DNA of 64,000 bases, taken from contig NC_060019.1 in assembly GCF_021134715.1 (NCBI RefSeq), forward strand, positions 3,286,001 to 3,350,000, given 5' to 3'. Of this stretch, positions 53,201-64,000 are shown piece after piece. Each line of letters starts with the position of its first letter. Within the stretch, counting starts at the first letter, position 1. The translations under genes and the position numbers were made by a program. This DNA comes from Daphnia pulex. Lineage: Eukaryota > Arthropoda > Branchiopoda > Diplostraca > Daphniidae. The notes under the pieces were generated by a model. It made no database searches, was not told the DNA's origin, and worked only from the letters and a program-made list of their open reading frames with translations.

Positions 53201-56200
53201 AATAGCCATTTAACGTAGAAAACGACTATTTGAAACCCTTGATAACATCGTTGGGACATCGTTGAACACAAAATTTTAATATTGATTGCAGCTTTTCTTT
53301 AATATTATTTTTTAATAATAAAGGAGTGAGTGACAGGTAATATCGACATGATATTTTTGAAGTAAGAAATGCAAAATAGCCGCGTTTACCAACTCTTTCT
53401 CTTGGAGTATAGGTGAAAGATTTGGCTTCACTGGTAGATTGATTGCTGGGCCGATATAACTGGAACTGAACAGTCACATCTGATTGAATATTCGGATCTT
53501 GATAAGCGGGAGTCCTAAAGTAGAAAAATATTTGTAGTCAAAATATAAGTAAGCTAATATTATATGGATCACTGGTTAAATGTATCATTTGTCATGAAAG
53601 GCTGTAGTTATTCAAATGACTGAAAGGCAATATTGCGTTCATGACTACATTCGTGACTATTTCCAGAATGAAATGCCATTAAAAATTTTATAAGTCTAAC
53701 ATTTCTCTTCATACCACTTCTTGTACGGATATGTAAAGGAATTTTCAAGATTTTCAAGCAACATACAATCAAAGTTTAACACCACAAATAAATTTATGTT
53801 TTACATATGTATGAAAATTAGTTGTTTGAAAGAAGAATGTCGGAGACGAAATTTGAAAATGTTTCAGTTCGTCCCGTGGTAAAAGACATATTTTTTTACT
53901 TATTGCCGCAAAATATGTTGCAGTAAACAATTGACAGTATCTTTGCAGTGGCAAGTACGACGTCTATCGGGAAAATAAATTCAATCATAAACTCTTATAT
54001 TATCAAAGCTTAAAAATACCGCGTAATAAAAAGTGTGAAATTGAAGAATAGGTTATTTATATTACATCTATTTTAACAGTAGGCCGCCTTTCAAATGATA
54101 AAAAAAAAAAAAAAAAAAATTATTTCTGGGAACTCACGTTATACCCCCTTCCCACTCGCTAGCTTTTTTTTTCATTCGCTTTTGAAACGATTTCATGATT
54201 GGCGGCCAAAAAATATATCCCAAACTATAGCTAATTTAATTCCGATCTGTGCTGAAAACGAAAGACCCGGTCCGGATTTCTAAAATCCCTTTCCTGATTC
54301 CTGTTGCAATACGGCTTCTACATATTTTTTTTTTCTTGAACTGGAATGGGGGACTACTTGTTAAAATGAAAACGCATTTTGCTGTCGAGTTCATTAAATT
54401 ATTATCAACATAGCTGGTAGTTTGACTACAGTAAAAGTTGTGGACTAAAAAAAGATTTTCCATACTTGTAAGATGGCTACACAATTTCCGTAATAACTTA
54501 CTTGAATGCGATAGCATATTGATGATGAACATCCAATTCAGAAAAGTCGGCAAATGCACTCCAGATTTCTTGCTCGTTTTCATCTGTCTCGAAGAAACGA
54601 ATTTTGATGTCCTCTGTAATAAAATTTTGAATTGGATGTTAGATGGAAAATGTTGCATGAAATTAATCTAATTATTTTACTTTTATTGACTTTCTCCACG
54701 AAGATGAAAATCTCTTCCTGTCCCGTACAACAACTATAGACCTTATCTATTCGGACGATGCGTAAGTCTCCAGCATGAGTGCTTTCTAGATTTTGAAAAA
54801 CACGGTAAGATTAGGTTAGAACAGTATTGCTGCGTTAGTAAAATTCCACTTCGTTTAGAAAGACTGAACATCCACTTCATGTTTAGGACTTCCAATCAAA
54901 TCTCGTATAAATCGAAATTCGAATTCGAGTTTTTCGAAACTTAAGATGAAGTCTAACTTAAATTGACAAAATCCAAATTCGCGGGTCAATTGAATTAATA
55001 GAAAATTTGAAGGTGAATATTCATTGAAGTTATTGCGGATATTTTTTTATGTGTACATTAATGCTGATTTCCGTAATTTTTTTAAATAAAATCATATGTA
55101 AAAGTATCAAAATGTGTGTCATTCAAAATACTTTATAATCGTTTAAAGAAGCACAGACAGGATAACAATTTTATGGAAACCTTTTAAATTTCGATTTTTG
55201 TGCTTTTATTCTTTAAATGATTAAAAAGTAATTTATTTTGTCTGTACTAACCATACAAATGTTTTGTGGATAAAGATCTTAACATAAATTGATTCGAATC
55301 GATTTAAATTAATTTTTTTTTACTTGAATCAAATCAATGTGATTTTTTTACAAAAATTCTCAATCCGAAATGAGGTTTCACATGTAAATTGATTTGAGTG
55401 GATTCCTACGTTTAACTATTTAAAAATGACTTTGCTACTTGGATTTCGAAGGCGTCATTTTTTACGCTTCTGAAAGTGGAGAGAAATAATCGAAACAATA
55501 AAAAAAAGAGAGGTCACCGTTAATTAATAGAAAATGGAATAAAAATGAATAACGCTCAAACTCCTCGGTTATTGTTGTTTTTCCATTAATATACTTAGCT
55601 AGTATTAAAAACTACAGTACGTGCATAAAAAAATACGAAATTTAGGACGACGAATTAGATTTTCCGTTTTCCTTTCACGCTTCTTTAACGCGGTAGTTTT
55701 AATTAGCAACATTTTCCACTACTATAGATATCTTTTAAAACTTACTTAAATTGTGAATAGCTTGGGAATATTGAGGTGGGCAGATCTGTTCACGAAAACC
55801 GTTTTGTTCCACAAAGGCCTCAAACTTTAGTTTAACCGAATGAAGATCCATTGTATTGGCTATCTTGTCTGCTTCGTCCTTCAACTATAATGACCGGGGA
55901 TGAATGTTAAATAACTTTACTAATGCAACAACAAATAAGACTACTTAAAATAGAATATAATCATTGAAAACTCCATACCTGTTGCCCTTGGTTACGATTC
56001 ATGGGTGCATTCCCCAGTTCATTTATCAAACGCCTTTCAACCACCTCACGGACTTGTTTTTTCGCTGTGTGTATAATTGTTAAACCGGAGAAACTTTAAA
56101 ACAAAATATTTAAAAAAATTTATTATTACTATTATTAACAATTTTATTGAGTAGCCTATACATACGTTGCAGTCCATTCGTTTTTACCAGCGGAGACTAT

Positions 56201-57149
56201 CATTTCTTGGTATTCTCCTTCGTTCCCATTGTTCCCATTGGAGTTTCCTTCCCCTCCAAGACGATGGACATGTGGAACAGGTTTTGAACTGTTTGTAACT
56301 AATGTACAACGAATAATAGCTTCTCGATCTTGACAGCCTTCCAACTAAAGACAGTCATTTAGTAATACTGGCATTAATATTAATTCTAAATAATTGTGAA
56401 TAATTGGCAAAATGAAAATATACCAATACAAAACTGACTAATTCTAACACAACTAATATGTGTGACAGAAATAAGTGTCAACTGAAAAAGTTGAAATACA
56501 GTTCTATAGGTGGAATTATCGTACACTGTTTTACAACGGCATAACATTAAACGCAATAGCAGGAATCGCTTGGCGTTAACCCCTACCTCTCTTTTTAAAT
56601 TAAGGTATTCTGACTTCTGAGTTATAAAGTGGAGATTAAAGATCAACAGTTTTGAATGATAATTCAACCCATATATAATTTACTACAACCTAGTAATTAT
56701 AATTAAATACTTAAGATTCCAGATTTGAAATTATGGATGAGTTGGTAAATATTTACATTAGCAAGTGAAACATACTTGAACACGAATATATTCTTTTTTG
56801 TTCCGTTCCTTGCTTTCTGCCATAAGACATCCATGTGTTCCAGTCATTTCAGAGGCATAACGAAAACGAAACTTCCCTTGTGGTTGATTAAGTATAGATA
56901 AACATGGGGATAGCCTGCCTGGTCTGATAGGAATTGAACTGGGAGAATTTCCTGTAATAAAATGAATCCATATTTTACACAATTTTAACATAAATTCATT
57001 CTAAAAAACTGCTGATTACCCATGTAGGCACTGTTTGGTGAGGCACACATCATAGGAGAGTTTCCACTGGAGAAGCTGTGGCTTATCGGAGAACTTGAGG
57101 AATGTGATGATTCAGGTGAGTAAGGACTACTACCAATTGGTTGATGCAT
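50294..57149 (-). CDS. Rel: Relish-type NF-kappaB precursor (19 coding exons)
   Basis: Innate-immune transcription factor of the Imd-type pathway. Coding exons: 57020-57149, 56776-56951, 56166-56344, 55979-56093, 55746-55884, 54681-54785, 54502-54613, 53390-53514, 52870-52995, 52736-52815, 52254-52664, 52044-52169, 51949-51974, 51554-51888, 51304-51473, 50935-51186, 50688-50862, 50449-50618, 50294-50389. All junctions are GT-AG and all phases join, giving 1015 aa. The Rel homology domain starts near residue 60 ([14 protein letters not shown], then [14 protein letters not shown]); the IPT domain holds [20 protein letters not shown] and [19 protein letters not shown] follows as a nuclear signal. 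An acidic linker, about six ankyrin repeats ([51 protein letters not shown]) and a death-like domain ([19 protein letters not shown]) end it. Family precedent: infection-triggered cleavage in the linker frees the Rel part. Confidence 0.93.
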
Positions 57150-57464
57150 TCTTCATAATTTTAATTTTAATAATCATACTTATTAAATAACATTTGATTA
57201 TATGTTAAAGAGATATAAATGATATAATGTATATCAACAGTCAACACAGTTCATAAGATACACAACGGAACTAACCTTGAATACACGAAAGAATTCTCGT
57301 ATTAATTCAACGCAAACGAATTAGCTAAAAATCATTTCGATTTGCGTGTTATATTCAACAAAGACCGTTCAAACTGGAGCCTTTCACAAAGTTACAAAGT
57401 TTTATAAGTAAATTTAGCACTGCTCGCGCAATCTTTAGCCTGAAGCTTCATTGATATGACAGAA

Positions 57465-57475
57465 GGGGAAAACCC
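57465..57475 (+). promoter_or_regulatory. Dorsal/Rel-type binding site 1
   Basis: GGGGAAAACCC contains GGGAAAACCC, matching the Dorsal consensus GGG(W)4CCM. It lies 316 bp upstream of the Relish start codon in an apparent promoter or 5' UTR region. Confidence 0.5.
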
Positions 57476-57792
57476 ATGTGTATAAACAAAACTTTCGATT
57501 ATATTCCATAGTCGGAGTTGTAAAACCTAAGACCTCTGTCGGCGTAAAATTGAAACACAAACAATTATAAATTGTAAAAAGTTAAAAACCTTTAAAGTAA
57601 AAAATTAATTTCTCAGCTAATTTATATTTAATATTTTTTTAAACTTTCATATGAAGCCGTAGTTTTTCTTTGGATAAATAAAAATGTGAATTTGACAACA
57701 CAAAAAAAAATCTGCCGCAGCGGACAGCGCCATAACTCTCCGCTTCTTAAATGTACATTCTAATTCCATACGCTATGTTTTCGAAAACTGGT

Positions 57793-57804
57793 GGGTTTTT
57801 CCCC
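57793..57804 (-). promoter_or_regulatory. Dorsal/Rel-type binding site 2
   Basis: On the minus strand GGGGAAAAACCC contains GGG(W)5CCM. It lies 644 bp upstream of the Relish start and shares the flanks AAGGGGAAAA and CCCA with site 1. Confidence 0.5.
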
Positions 57805-58620
57805 TTTATTTGTGGATACATTGCCTCATGTTGCACTCGAGAGACGTCCACTTTCCCAGTCCATAAATGTGTAATAAACAAACTTTCGGTGGTATGCACA
57901 TGTTACGTTTCATATCTCGACTTTGATTCCAACACCAAAGATTAGCATGGCAAGTCGCTGGTGCATTCATTAAATCAAATGTTATCGAATATTATATGCA
58001 AACAGCAATGACGTGCGCAAATTTTGCAATATTTAAAATAATATAGTATGGTATTTAGAATATTCCATGCACAATACCGTTGAAAACGTTCATTTTTAAA
58101 ATAGGCTACAATTACTTTTATAACAAAATTTATTTACAGGTGTTTATAATCAGACCCCTCGTTCGCTTTCGAGTTTCCAACTTGGTCTGGGTCTGACCTC
58201 TTTTGAATTTTTTTAACTCGTTTGTTTTTAATAAATTAAATTAAATAGTTTTAGATTCTTGCTAGGGAATTAAGAATTTATGGTCAGTACACTTCTAAGG
58301 CTTATCATCAAAATGACCGCCATAATCTTGTCGGGGATAGCATGTAAGAAGGGTAAACAACTAAAGAATAATTTTAATATAAAATAGACTAGATTGTATT
58401 TGGGCTTGAAGTAAAAATTAAAAGATGACCAATTGAGTAACACATCTAACGGTACAGGCAATAAGTGGGAAATACTTAAATATAGGTACAAAAATATTAA
58501 AAAATTGCGAATAACATTGCACCGTGCGACTTGCGTAGCAAGGTTCCCTCCGGGCTTTTGGTGCAAGAAACGGAATGCAGATCCCTTGCTTCGCACGCGA
58601 AGTATAGAAAGAAGTACAAT
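57805..58620. other. Intergenic, no gene seen
   Basis: A+T-rich Relish upstream region. Near 58518-58600 TTGCACCGTGCGACTTGCG and CCTTGCTTCGCACGCGAAG are partly complementary, adding to the foldback character of what follows. Confidence 0.45.
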
Positions 58621-58822
58621 TGAAAATAATATATTTACTTCCCACAGAGAAGCAGTAACGGGCGTGCAGCACAAAGATTTCAGATTTTCAGGTACTTAAA
58701 TCACAGATAAAGACACCATAAGTCTTCTTTATCTATGCTTAAATTAGAGCTATAGACTCCTAAAATCTTTGTGCTGCACGCCCGTTACTGCTTCTCTGTG
58801 GGAAGTAAATATATTATTTTCA
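58621..58822. repeat. Foldback with perfect 60-bp arms
   Basis: 58621-58680 is the exact reverse complement of 58763-58822 (arm includes CGGGCGTGCAGCACAAAG). The 82-nt loop has its own complementary part (AGATAAAGA...TCTTTATCT). Outside the arms the pairing goes on with a small gap (GAAGTACAATTG against CAATACTTC). The sequence could form a long hairpin as DNA or as RNA. Confidence 0.92.
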
Positions 58823-60039
58823 ATACTTCTATGAGAAAATGTCTTTGCAAACGAGAGAGGGAGGCGGAAGTTCCATGCCAAAATAACGATGGGCCAGAAC
58901 AACGATATCGCTATCTCTCCAATCAAATTCCCGTCACTTAATTTGTTATGTAATTTGATAACAATTTCGACTGACGTAGCCTTCCATTTATGCGCATCTC
59001 TAAGGAAATCGAAATGAGGGCTTCAAGTCGCTGACAAAAAATGAAGAATGTAGTTCATGCAGCATGGGAAAACAAGTGTAACGGGAACTGTAGCTGCTCA
59101 CCTTTGGCATTGATTGCTTTGATAGCTAACTAGATTTAAAAACAGACGATCGCAAATCGAGCTGATCAACGGGCGAAGGTCACCAGGACGTCCGGGTATC
59201 TGGAACCATTGATTAATCTTTGAGGGAGTTTTCTTTTGTTTCCTAGATTCAGCAACTGGAGCATTTTCGTCCAGGTGACATTGTTCACAACCCCACCCAA
59301 CCCTCAAGCTTGTGACTGCTAGGCTGCCACACCCTGTCTGTCGACGACGGTCGACGAAAAAACGTGATTAAATTTTTCAAATATTTGGTCTTCCGCTGTG
59401 CGTGTACTTACACTAACACCAGTCACGTGCCTCTGAAAACCAGTAGTATCGATTATCAATAGTTCAATTGTTTATAAATACGATTATAATACAGACTGGC
59501 CCAAGCCCACTGGCAAATAAGTCCTTTCACGTTTTCGCTCGACAGGGAACGTCGTTCGTGAATCCTTACAGTGCACCCGTGAACATCTCAATATACACTT
59601 TTACTTTCGCTCGCCAGGAAAGAACGGGGAATTCTACCAGGTGTCCTCCGTTCAAGGCCTGTAACTAAATTAATTATAAATGACTTTTAGTTTTGGCAGG
59701 ATATACCCGAAAACATAACACAGAATAGTGATAACCCTGACAAGGCGTTGACGGAGAGATCAAAATGTGAAGCTCTTAGCAAGGTCATTGCGAAAAATTT
59801 GCATAGCCCACAAGGAAGTTTATTATGTTTTAACTATAATTCGCCGTACGCTGTTGTCATGTCACTTCATTGGACAGAAAACCGTGCCAATGTTTTAAAA
59901 AGAAACCAACCTAAAACAAGCTGAAGTATTTGTTAGTTGGCTTTGCTGCTGGCAGGAGAACTGCCTGGTATTTCCCACATTAGTCGAATTGTGATCTTGT
60001 TCTTATTTTTCACGTTCATCGGGGAAACTATCTGTTACC
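58823..60039. other. Intergenic; upstream region of the GGT gene
   Basis: No RNA gene or transposon seen. A minus-strand frame at 59098-59307 (PSKINQWFQIPGRPGDLRPL) is somewhat protein-like but has no splice support or known motif. Confidence 0.4.
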
Positions 60040-62778
60040 ATGCAGATTGTAAGTTAATTTTATATTATTTTTTCATTGATCTATTTTTGGATTTCATTTA
60101 AATATGTTTTTTAAAATAATATTTTACAACAGATTACGCTGCTCTTGTTTTGTTTGGGTGCCAAAGCATTCGTCCAAATTCCGGCACCCTACAATAATTT
60201 CGGGTGGTTCGTTGACAATAATAATGCGTATGCCGGATTCTATCCGGGAGGAGTGTCCCCCCACTCTATGGCCACTCCTTTTCTTGCCTACCCCAACGCT
60301 TATCCATACCTTAACTACCCGTACACCCTTCCATATTACACTTATCGATACGCCAATCAACAGGACGTTCCTTTCGTACCCAATGTCGTCAAGACAGTCG
60401 AGACTTCCGGAAAGCCACAGCCTAGCCCTCCTAAAGTTGAGCAACCAAAGTAAGTTGTCAGAATTACAATTAATTGTATTTCATTTATTTTTGTTCCATT
60501 GTGTGGTTTGTACTTTGTGCTTGAATATTTTTTAGATTGGCGGATGCTGACGAACCTTTCTCTGCTCCGTCACCTTCCCGCCTGGGCAAATTCAAAACGG
60601 CGGCTGTCAGCTCGGATGGCATTCCTTGCTCACAAATTGGGCGGTAAATTTTGAATTTCGAATTTGAAACGAACAATCGCTTCTATGATTTGATTTATTC
60701 GCAGTGATGTATTGGTGGATGGAGGAAACGCAGTCGACGCCGCTATCGCCACGGTCTTTTGCATCGGAGCAGTTAATCCGCAGAGCGCCGGAATCGGCGG
60801 AGGATTCCACATGACTATCTACGATCCAGTTGGTCCAGTAGCTCAAAGCCTCGATGCAAGAGAAGTGGCACCTATTGCTGCTACCGAAGACATGTTCAAA
60901 GGAAACGCTTCCATCTCTCAAAGAGGTGCGGATATAATTCCGGATTGAGCAATTCAACTATTTCCTTTACTATTCAATTAATTGTCAATGAAGGTGGTTT
61001 GGCCGTGGCAGTACCGGGAGAGCTGGCCGGTTCTTGGGCCGCCCATCAGAAGTACGGGAAATTACCTTGGTCCCGTTTAGTCCTGCCGACTGCTGAAATG
61101 GCCGAGAAAGGTATTCCAGTCAACAGTCACCTTGCCAACTCGCTAAAAGAATTCGAGAAATTAATTTTGGACGAGCCTTCGATGCGGTAATTGCACACTA
61201 GTTTATCTTATATCACTCGAAATTGAGAGTAATGGTTTATCATTTCAACCTTCTCGGGGAAATAGTATTTTCGTGAACGAAAAAACCGGCAAAGTGAAAC
61301 AATTAGGCGACATTGTCAAGAATCCACCATTCGCTCAGACATTGAGAACGATCGCTAACGAAGGCGTTGGCGTCTTCTACAACGGAATCCTAGGCGATAA
61401 AGTAGTTGAGGACATCCAGAAGAAAGGCGGAATCATAACCAAGGAGGACTTGATGCAATATCGGTAATTAATGATTTACCAAAGATTTATACCTTTTCTG
61501 AATTGACGCAATCACTATTTTACAGCCCCGAATGGAAGGAACCCATCAAAGTGGAATTGAACAACAATTTCACACTGTACTCTATGCCTCCGCCCGGATC
61601 AGGAATTTTGACCGCTTTCATCCTCAACATTTTAGACGGGCACCTCGAAGGAGAGACAAATGGAAAGGCATCCCGCGATCCGACGAATTACCACCGGATT
61701 GCGGAGGCTTTCAAACACGCCTACGCCCATCGTACCAAATTAGCCGATCCTAATTTCGTTCCGGAAGTGAATGAGGTGGAATTCAAAAAATAATAATAAT
61801 AACGAAAATAACCTAAACCCCGTTTTGATTGCATAATTTTAGTTCACTAGAACTCTGATGGCAGATCCGGAAGCTCTGGCTGCTGAAACCTACGCAAAAA
61901 TCAACGATTCGTTTACTTACAACGATCCGGGATTTTACGGGGCTGTTACCTACAATCAGGAGGACCACGGCACTGCACACATGTCCGTCCTTGATGGCAA
62001 CGGAATGGCCGTTTCGGTGACTTCAACTGTCAACTTAAAGTGCGGACGATACAAGACAAACCAATCAGCTCAAACGTTTTCACAAATTTCTTGCATTTCG
62101 TCTCGCAGGTTTGGCGCTGGATGGATCTCGGAGCAAACCGGAATCCTGATGAACGACGAAATGGACGACTTCTCATCACCCAACGTCATCAACTACTTTG
62201 GAGTCCCACCCAGTCCGGCTAATTTCATCCGGCCGGGCAAACGGCCCATGTCTTCCATGACGCCCACCATCATCGTCAACTCGAGAACTGGACGGGTCCG
62301 TTCCGTCATAGGAGCGGCTGGTGGCACTAAAATCACCACATCGACCGCCTATGTAGATTTGAGCCTAATAAGATATTTCACCCAAATATTTGAATTCATT
62401 CAACCGAGTTTATTAACTTACAGGCAATTATCCGAAATCTTTGGTTCGGCGAAACGATCAAAGAGGCCATTGACAGTCCGAGGATGCACCACCAGCTGTT
62501 CCCGATGAAATTTCAATACGAAAAGGGTTTCCCATCGGTAAATAATTTCGTTTGACGATAAGAAAGATTGAATTCTATATTCGCTATTCGCTTTTAAAAA
62601 AAAAAAATCCCAGGACATTGTCAACAACATGACGACCAGAGGACACAGCGTAACCGAGTTCCCTGGGAACGGAGCCGTCGTTTGCGGCATTACGGTGGAA
62701 GCGGATGGATTTATTTACGCCAATTCTGACTGGCGGAAAAGTGGCGATGTCCAAGGCATCGACCCAGTTGACTTGTAG
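60040..62778 (+). CDS. Ggt: Gamma-glutamyltransferase, secreted, with Tyr/Pro-rich N-terminal part
   Basis: Eleven coding exons: 60040-60048, 60133-60449, 60536-60643, 60705-60925, 60994-61186, 61266-61463, 61526-61775, 61843-62039, 62109-62352, 62424-62537, 62614-62778; phases join to 671 aa. Donors of exons 4, 7 and 8 (GTGCGG, GTGGAA, GTGCGG) are weak. MQIITLLLFCLGAKA is a signal peptide, unlike the membrane anchor of most animal GGTs. Residues about 20-115 are Tyr/Pro-rich (YPYLNYPYTLPYYTYRY). The enzyme starts near residue 128 (KFKTAAVSSDG; CSQIG; GGNAVDAAIA; NPQSAGIGGGFHM; LDAREVAP). The self-cleaving nucleophile is Thr476 in EDHGTAHMSV; EMDDFS, MSSMTPT and GAAGGTKI are conserved, so it should be active. 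Role: extracellular removal of the gamma-glutamyl group from glutathione and relatives. AATAAA near 62969. Confidence 0.93.
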
Positions 62779-63350
62779 AAGACCCCTCTCTTCTTCGATT
62801 CAACAGTGTGGAAGAAACATATAATGCCAATCTTTTAACAATTTCTCCTGTTTGCTCAAATTCTTGAATGTTATTTGATGGACTTAACTTGTAATGTTTA
62901 GAGGGGGAAATATTAACGTCATTTTACTTCGGCAATATATTTTTTTTCTATTTTGCCCATTGTTAGGCAATAAAAATTGCTGCGGGAAATCTAATTTTAG
63001 CGATCATCTGGTTTAAAAAACAATAAAAAGAGGAAAGAAAAGAGCATATGTTAAATTATACAAGAAAGAAATTTTTTGAATGGATGAAAATTGACGGGTA
63101 TCATACGTTTATTTCCCACAGTCGTAGTCAAATCATATAACTATTCTCACGATTATGAAATAAGAATTTTATGCTTAGTAACCACGTTTAGCTCAGCTGA
63201 CAACACGTATTCAATATAATTCAGTGCTAAACCTGATCTATGACTACCGTGAGCTTATATTGTAAGAAATGAAGCGCACCCGTTATCCTTATTGATAAAC
63301 ATCATTAAAATGCTAGCCCAACATATGTTTTGGAATAATAATTTTTTCGC

Positions 63351-63905
63351 TTAATAATAACCCAATGGGAAACCACCGAATCCAGGATAAGCTGGAAATT
63401 GGCGAGCAGCGACAAAGTTGCGAAAAACGGGACCGGTGAAGTACGGCTGAGCGACTGGAACTGGGACAGGCAAGCTCTTATGTGTGTATTCCGGCTGCTG
63501 AACTGTCACTTCCGGTCGAACGTGGGTGTACTCGGTTGGCTGGTAGCTGACTTTGGAGAGAAGAGGAGCTCCCAAACCGAAGTTCATAGGGGATAGGAGA
63601 GGGTGGACAACGGGAGCGGTGTAATAGTACGGCTGGGCGACCATAACTAGGATAGGCAGGTCAGACACTTTTTTGAATCTATATTCCGGCTGCTGAACTG
63701 TGACTTCCGGTCGGACGTGAGTGTACTTGGCTGGCTGGTAGCTGACTTTAGAGAGGAGAGGAGCTCCCAAACGGAAGTTCATAGCGCTGGCAGCACCAAC
63801 GATAACCAAGAAAACGAAAATCTACAAGACAAAGCTAAAGGATTAATTTCCTTATTCTTTATTTGAAAAGAATCTATGAGAAGAATATTGGCATACCTTA
63901 TACAT
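63351..63905 (-). CDS. Small secreted cuticle-like protein
   Basis: Exon 1 (63897-63905) codes only MYK; exon 2 (63351-63821) joins in phase to give 159 aa. MYKIFVFLVIVGAASA is a signal peptide. The mature chain has a near-exact internal duplication: MNFRLGAPLLSKVSYQPAKY and MNFGLGAPLLSKVSYQPTEY, each followed by THVRPEVTVQQPEY. The end is Phe/Gly/Tyr-rich (FPAYPGFGGFPLGYY). A short first exon splitting the signal peptide is usual for arthropod cuticle genes. No Rebers-Riddiford chitin motif is seen, so a structural or cuticle role is inference. The gene faces the GGT gene tail to tail. Confidence 0.85.
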
Positions 63906-63980
63906 TTTTACGTGGAAATTTTAGAACCTTATTGAACCGACTGCTGACGGACAACTGCTCTGAATTAGTGCAGCACTGCA

Positions 63981-63990
63981 GCTATACAAA
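63981..63990 (-). promoter_or_regulatory. TATA-like box of the cuticle-like gene
   Basis: Minus strand TTTGTATAGC lies 76 bp before the start codon. A transcription start about 30 bp on, near 63955, would give a leader of about 50 nt. Confidence 0.5.
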
Positions 63991-64000
63991 ACAGAACAGC

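Noticed and set aside
55140-55260. Partial inverted match (TTTAAAGAAGCACAG and GTGCTTTTATTCTTTAAA) in a Relish intron
   Set aside because: Imperfect, A+T-rich and without flanking duplication; could be chance.
58270-58699. Frames over the foldback (134 aa minus, 88 aa plus)
   Set aside because: Created by the complementary arms; no start context, motif or splice support.

Overview
The window reads as nuclear DNA of an arthropod, most likely a branchiopod crustacean of the Daphnia type. Grounds: A+T-rich sequence with short GT-AG introns; a Relish-type NF-kappaB gene (Rel homology, ankyrin repeats, death domain); small cuticle-like genes whose first coding exon is only three codons; Tyr-Tyr-Thr repeat protein sequence of a kind I associate with Daphnia; TTAGG-type telomere-like repeats; and a dense mix of eukaryotic transposons. 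The species is inference. No search was run; family calls rest on motifs read by eye and all coordinates were counted by hand.

Layout. 0-3 kb: a decayed THAP-domain gene on the minus strand and the 3' part of an R2-like LINE ending in a TTGCA microsatellite. 4-7 kb: exon-like pieces of unrecognised genes. 6.8-11.3 kb: a broken Ty3/gypsy fossil between short flanking repeats. 12.6-14.7 kb: a decayed pogo/Tigger-like DNA transposon. 15.4-28.6 kb: a PIF/Harbinger transposon (nuclease on plus, Myb/SANT-like protein on minus) split by an exactly 11,000-bp insertion with 23-bp terminal inverted repeats and a TA target duplication. Inside that insertion lie a Helitron Rep-helicase gene and a leader zone holding exons that look captured from host genes, a Tyr-rich repeat pseudogene, a long inverted repeat and degenerate tandem repeats.

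29.2-47.4 kb is a head-to-tail array of six full units and one partial unit of about 2.49 kb. Each full unit carries six tRNA genes (Ile-AAT, Ser-CGA, Arg-CCT, Lys-TTT, Ser-TGA, intron-bearing Arg-TCT) plus an 87-bp exon-like block with splice signals. Thirty-eight tRNA genes or decayed copies lie in the array and a Leu-like one sits just outside it. A young non-autonomous LTR element in unit 1 and a tRNA-derived SINE in unit 4 both entered the same point of the unit, about 140-150 bp upstream of the Lys tRNA.

50.3-57.1 kb holds a complete Relish gene on the minus strand: 19 coding exons whose phases all join, predicted 1015 aa. Two sites matching the Dorsal consensus lie upstream. 60.0-62.8 kb holds a complete 11-exon gamma-glutamyltransferase, predicted 671 aa, with a secretion signal and a Tyr/Pro-rich N-terminal part foreign to that family. 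Facing it at 63.35-63.9 kb is a small secreted cuticle-like gene with the same 9-nt first exon, which suggests how the GGT gained its new front end. A perfect 60-bp foldback lies between Relish and GGT.
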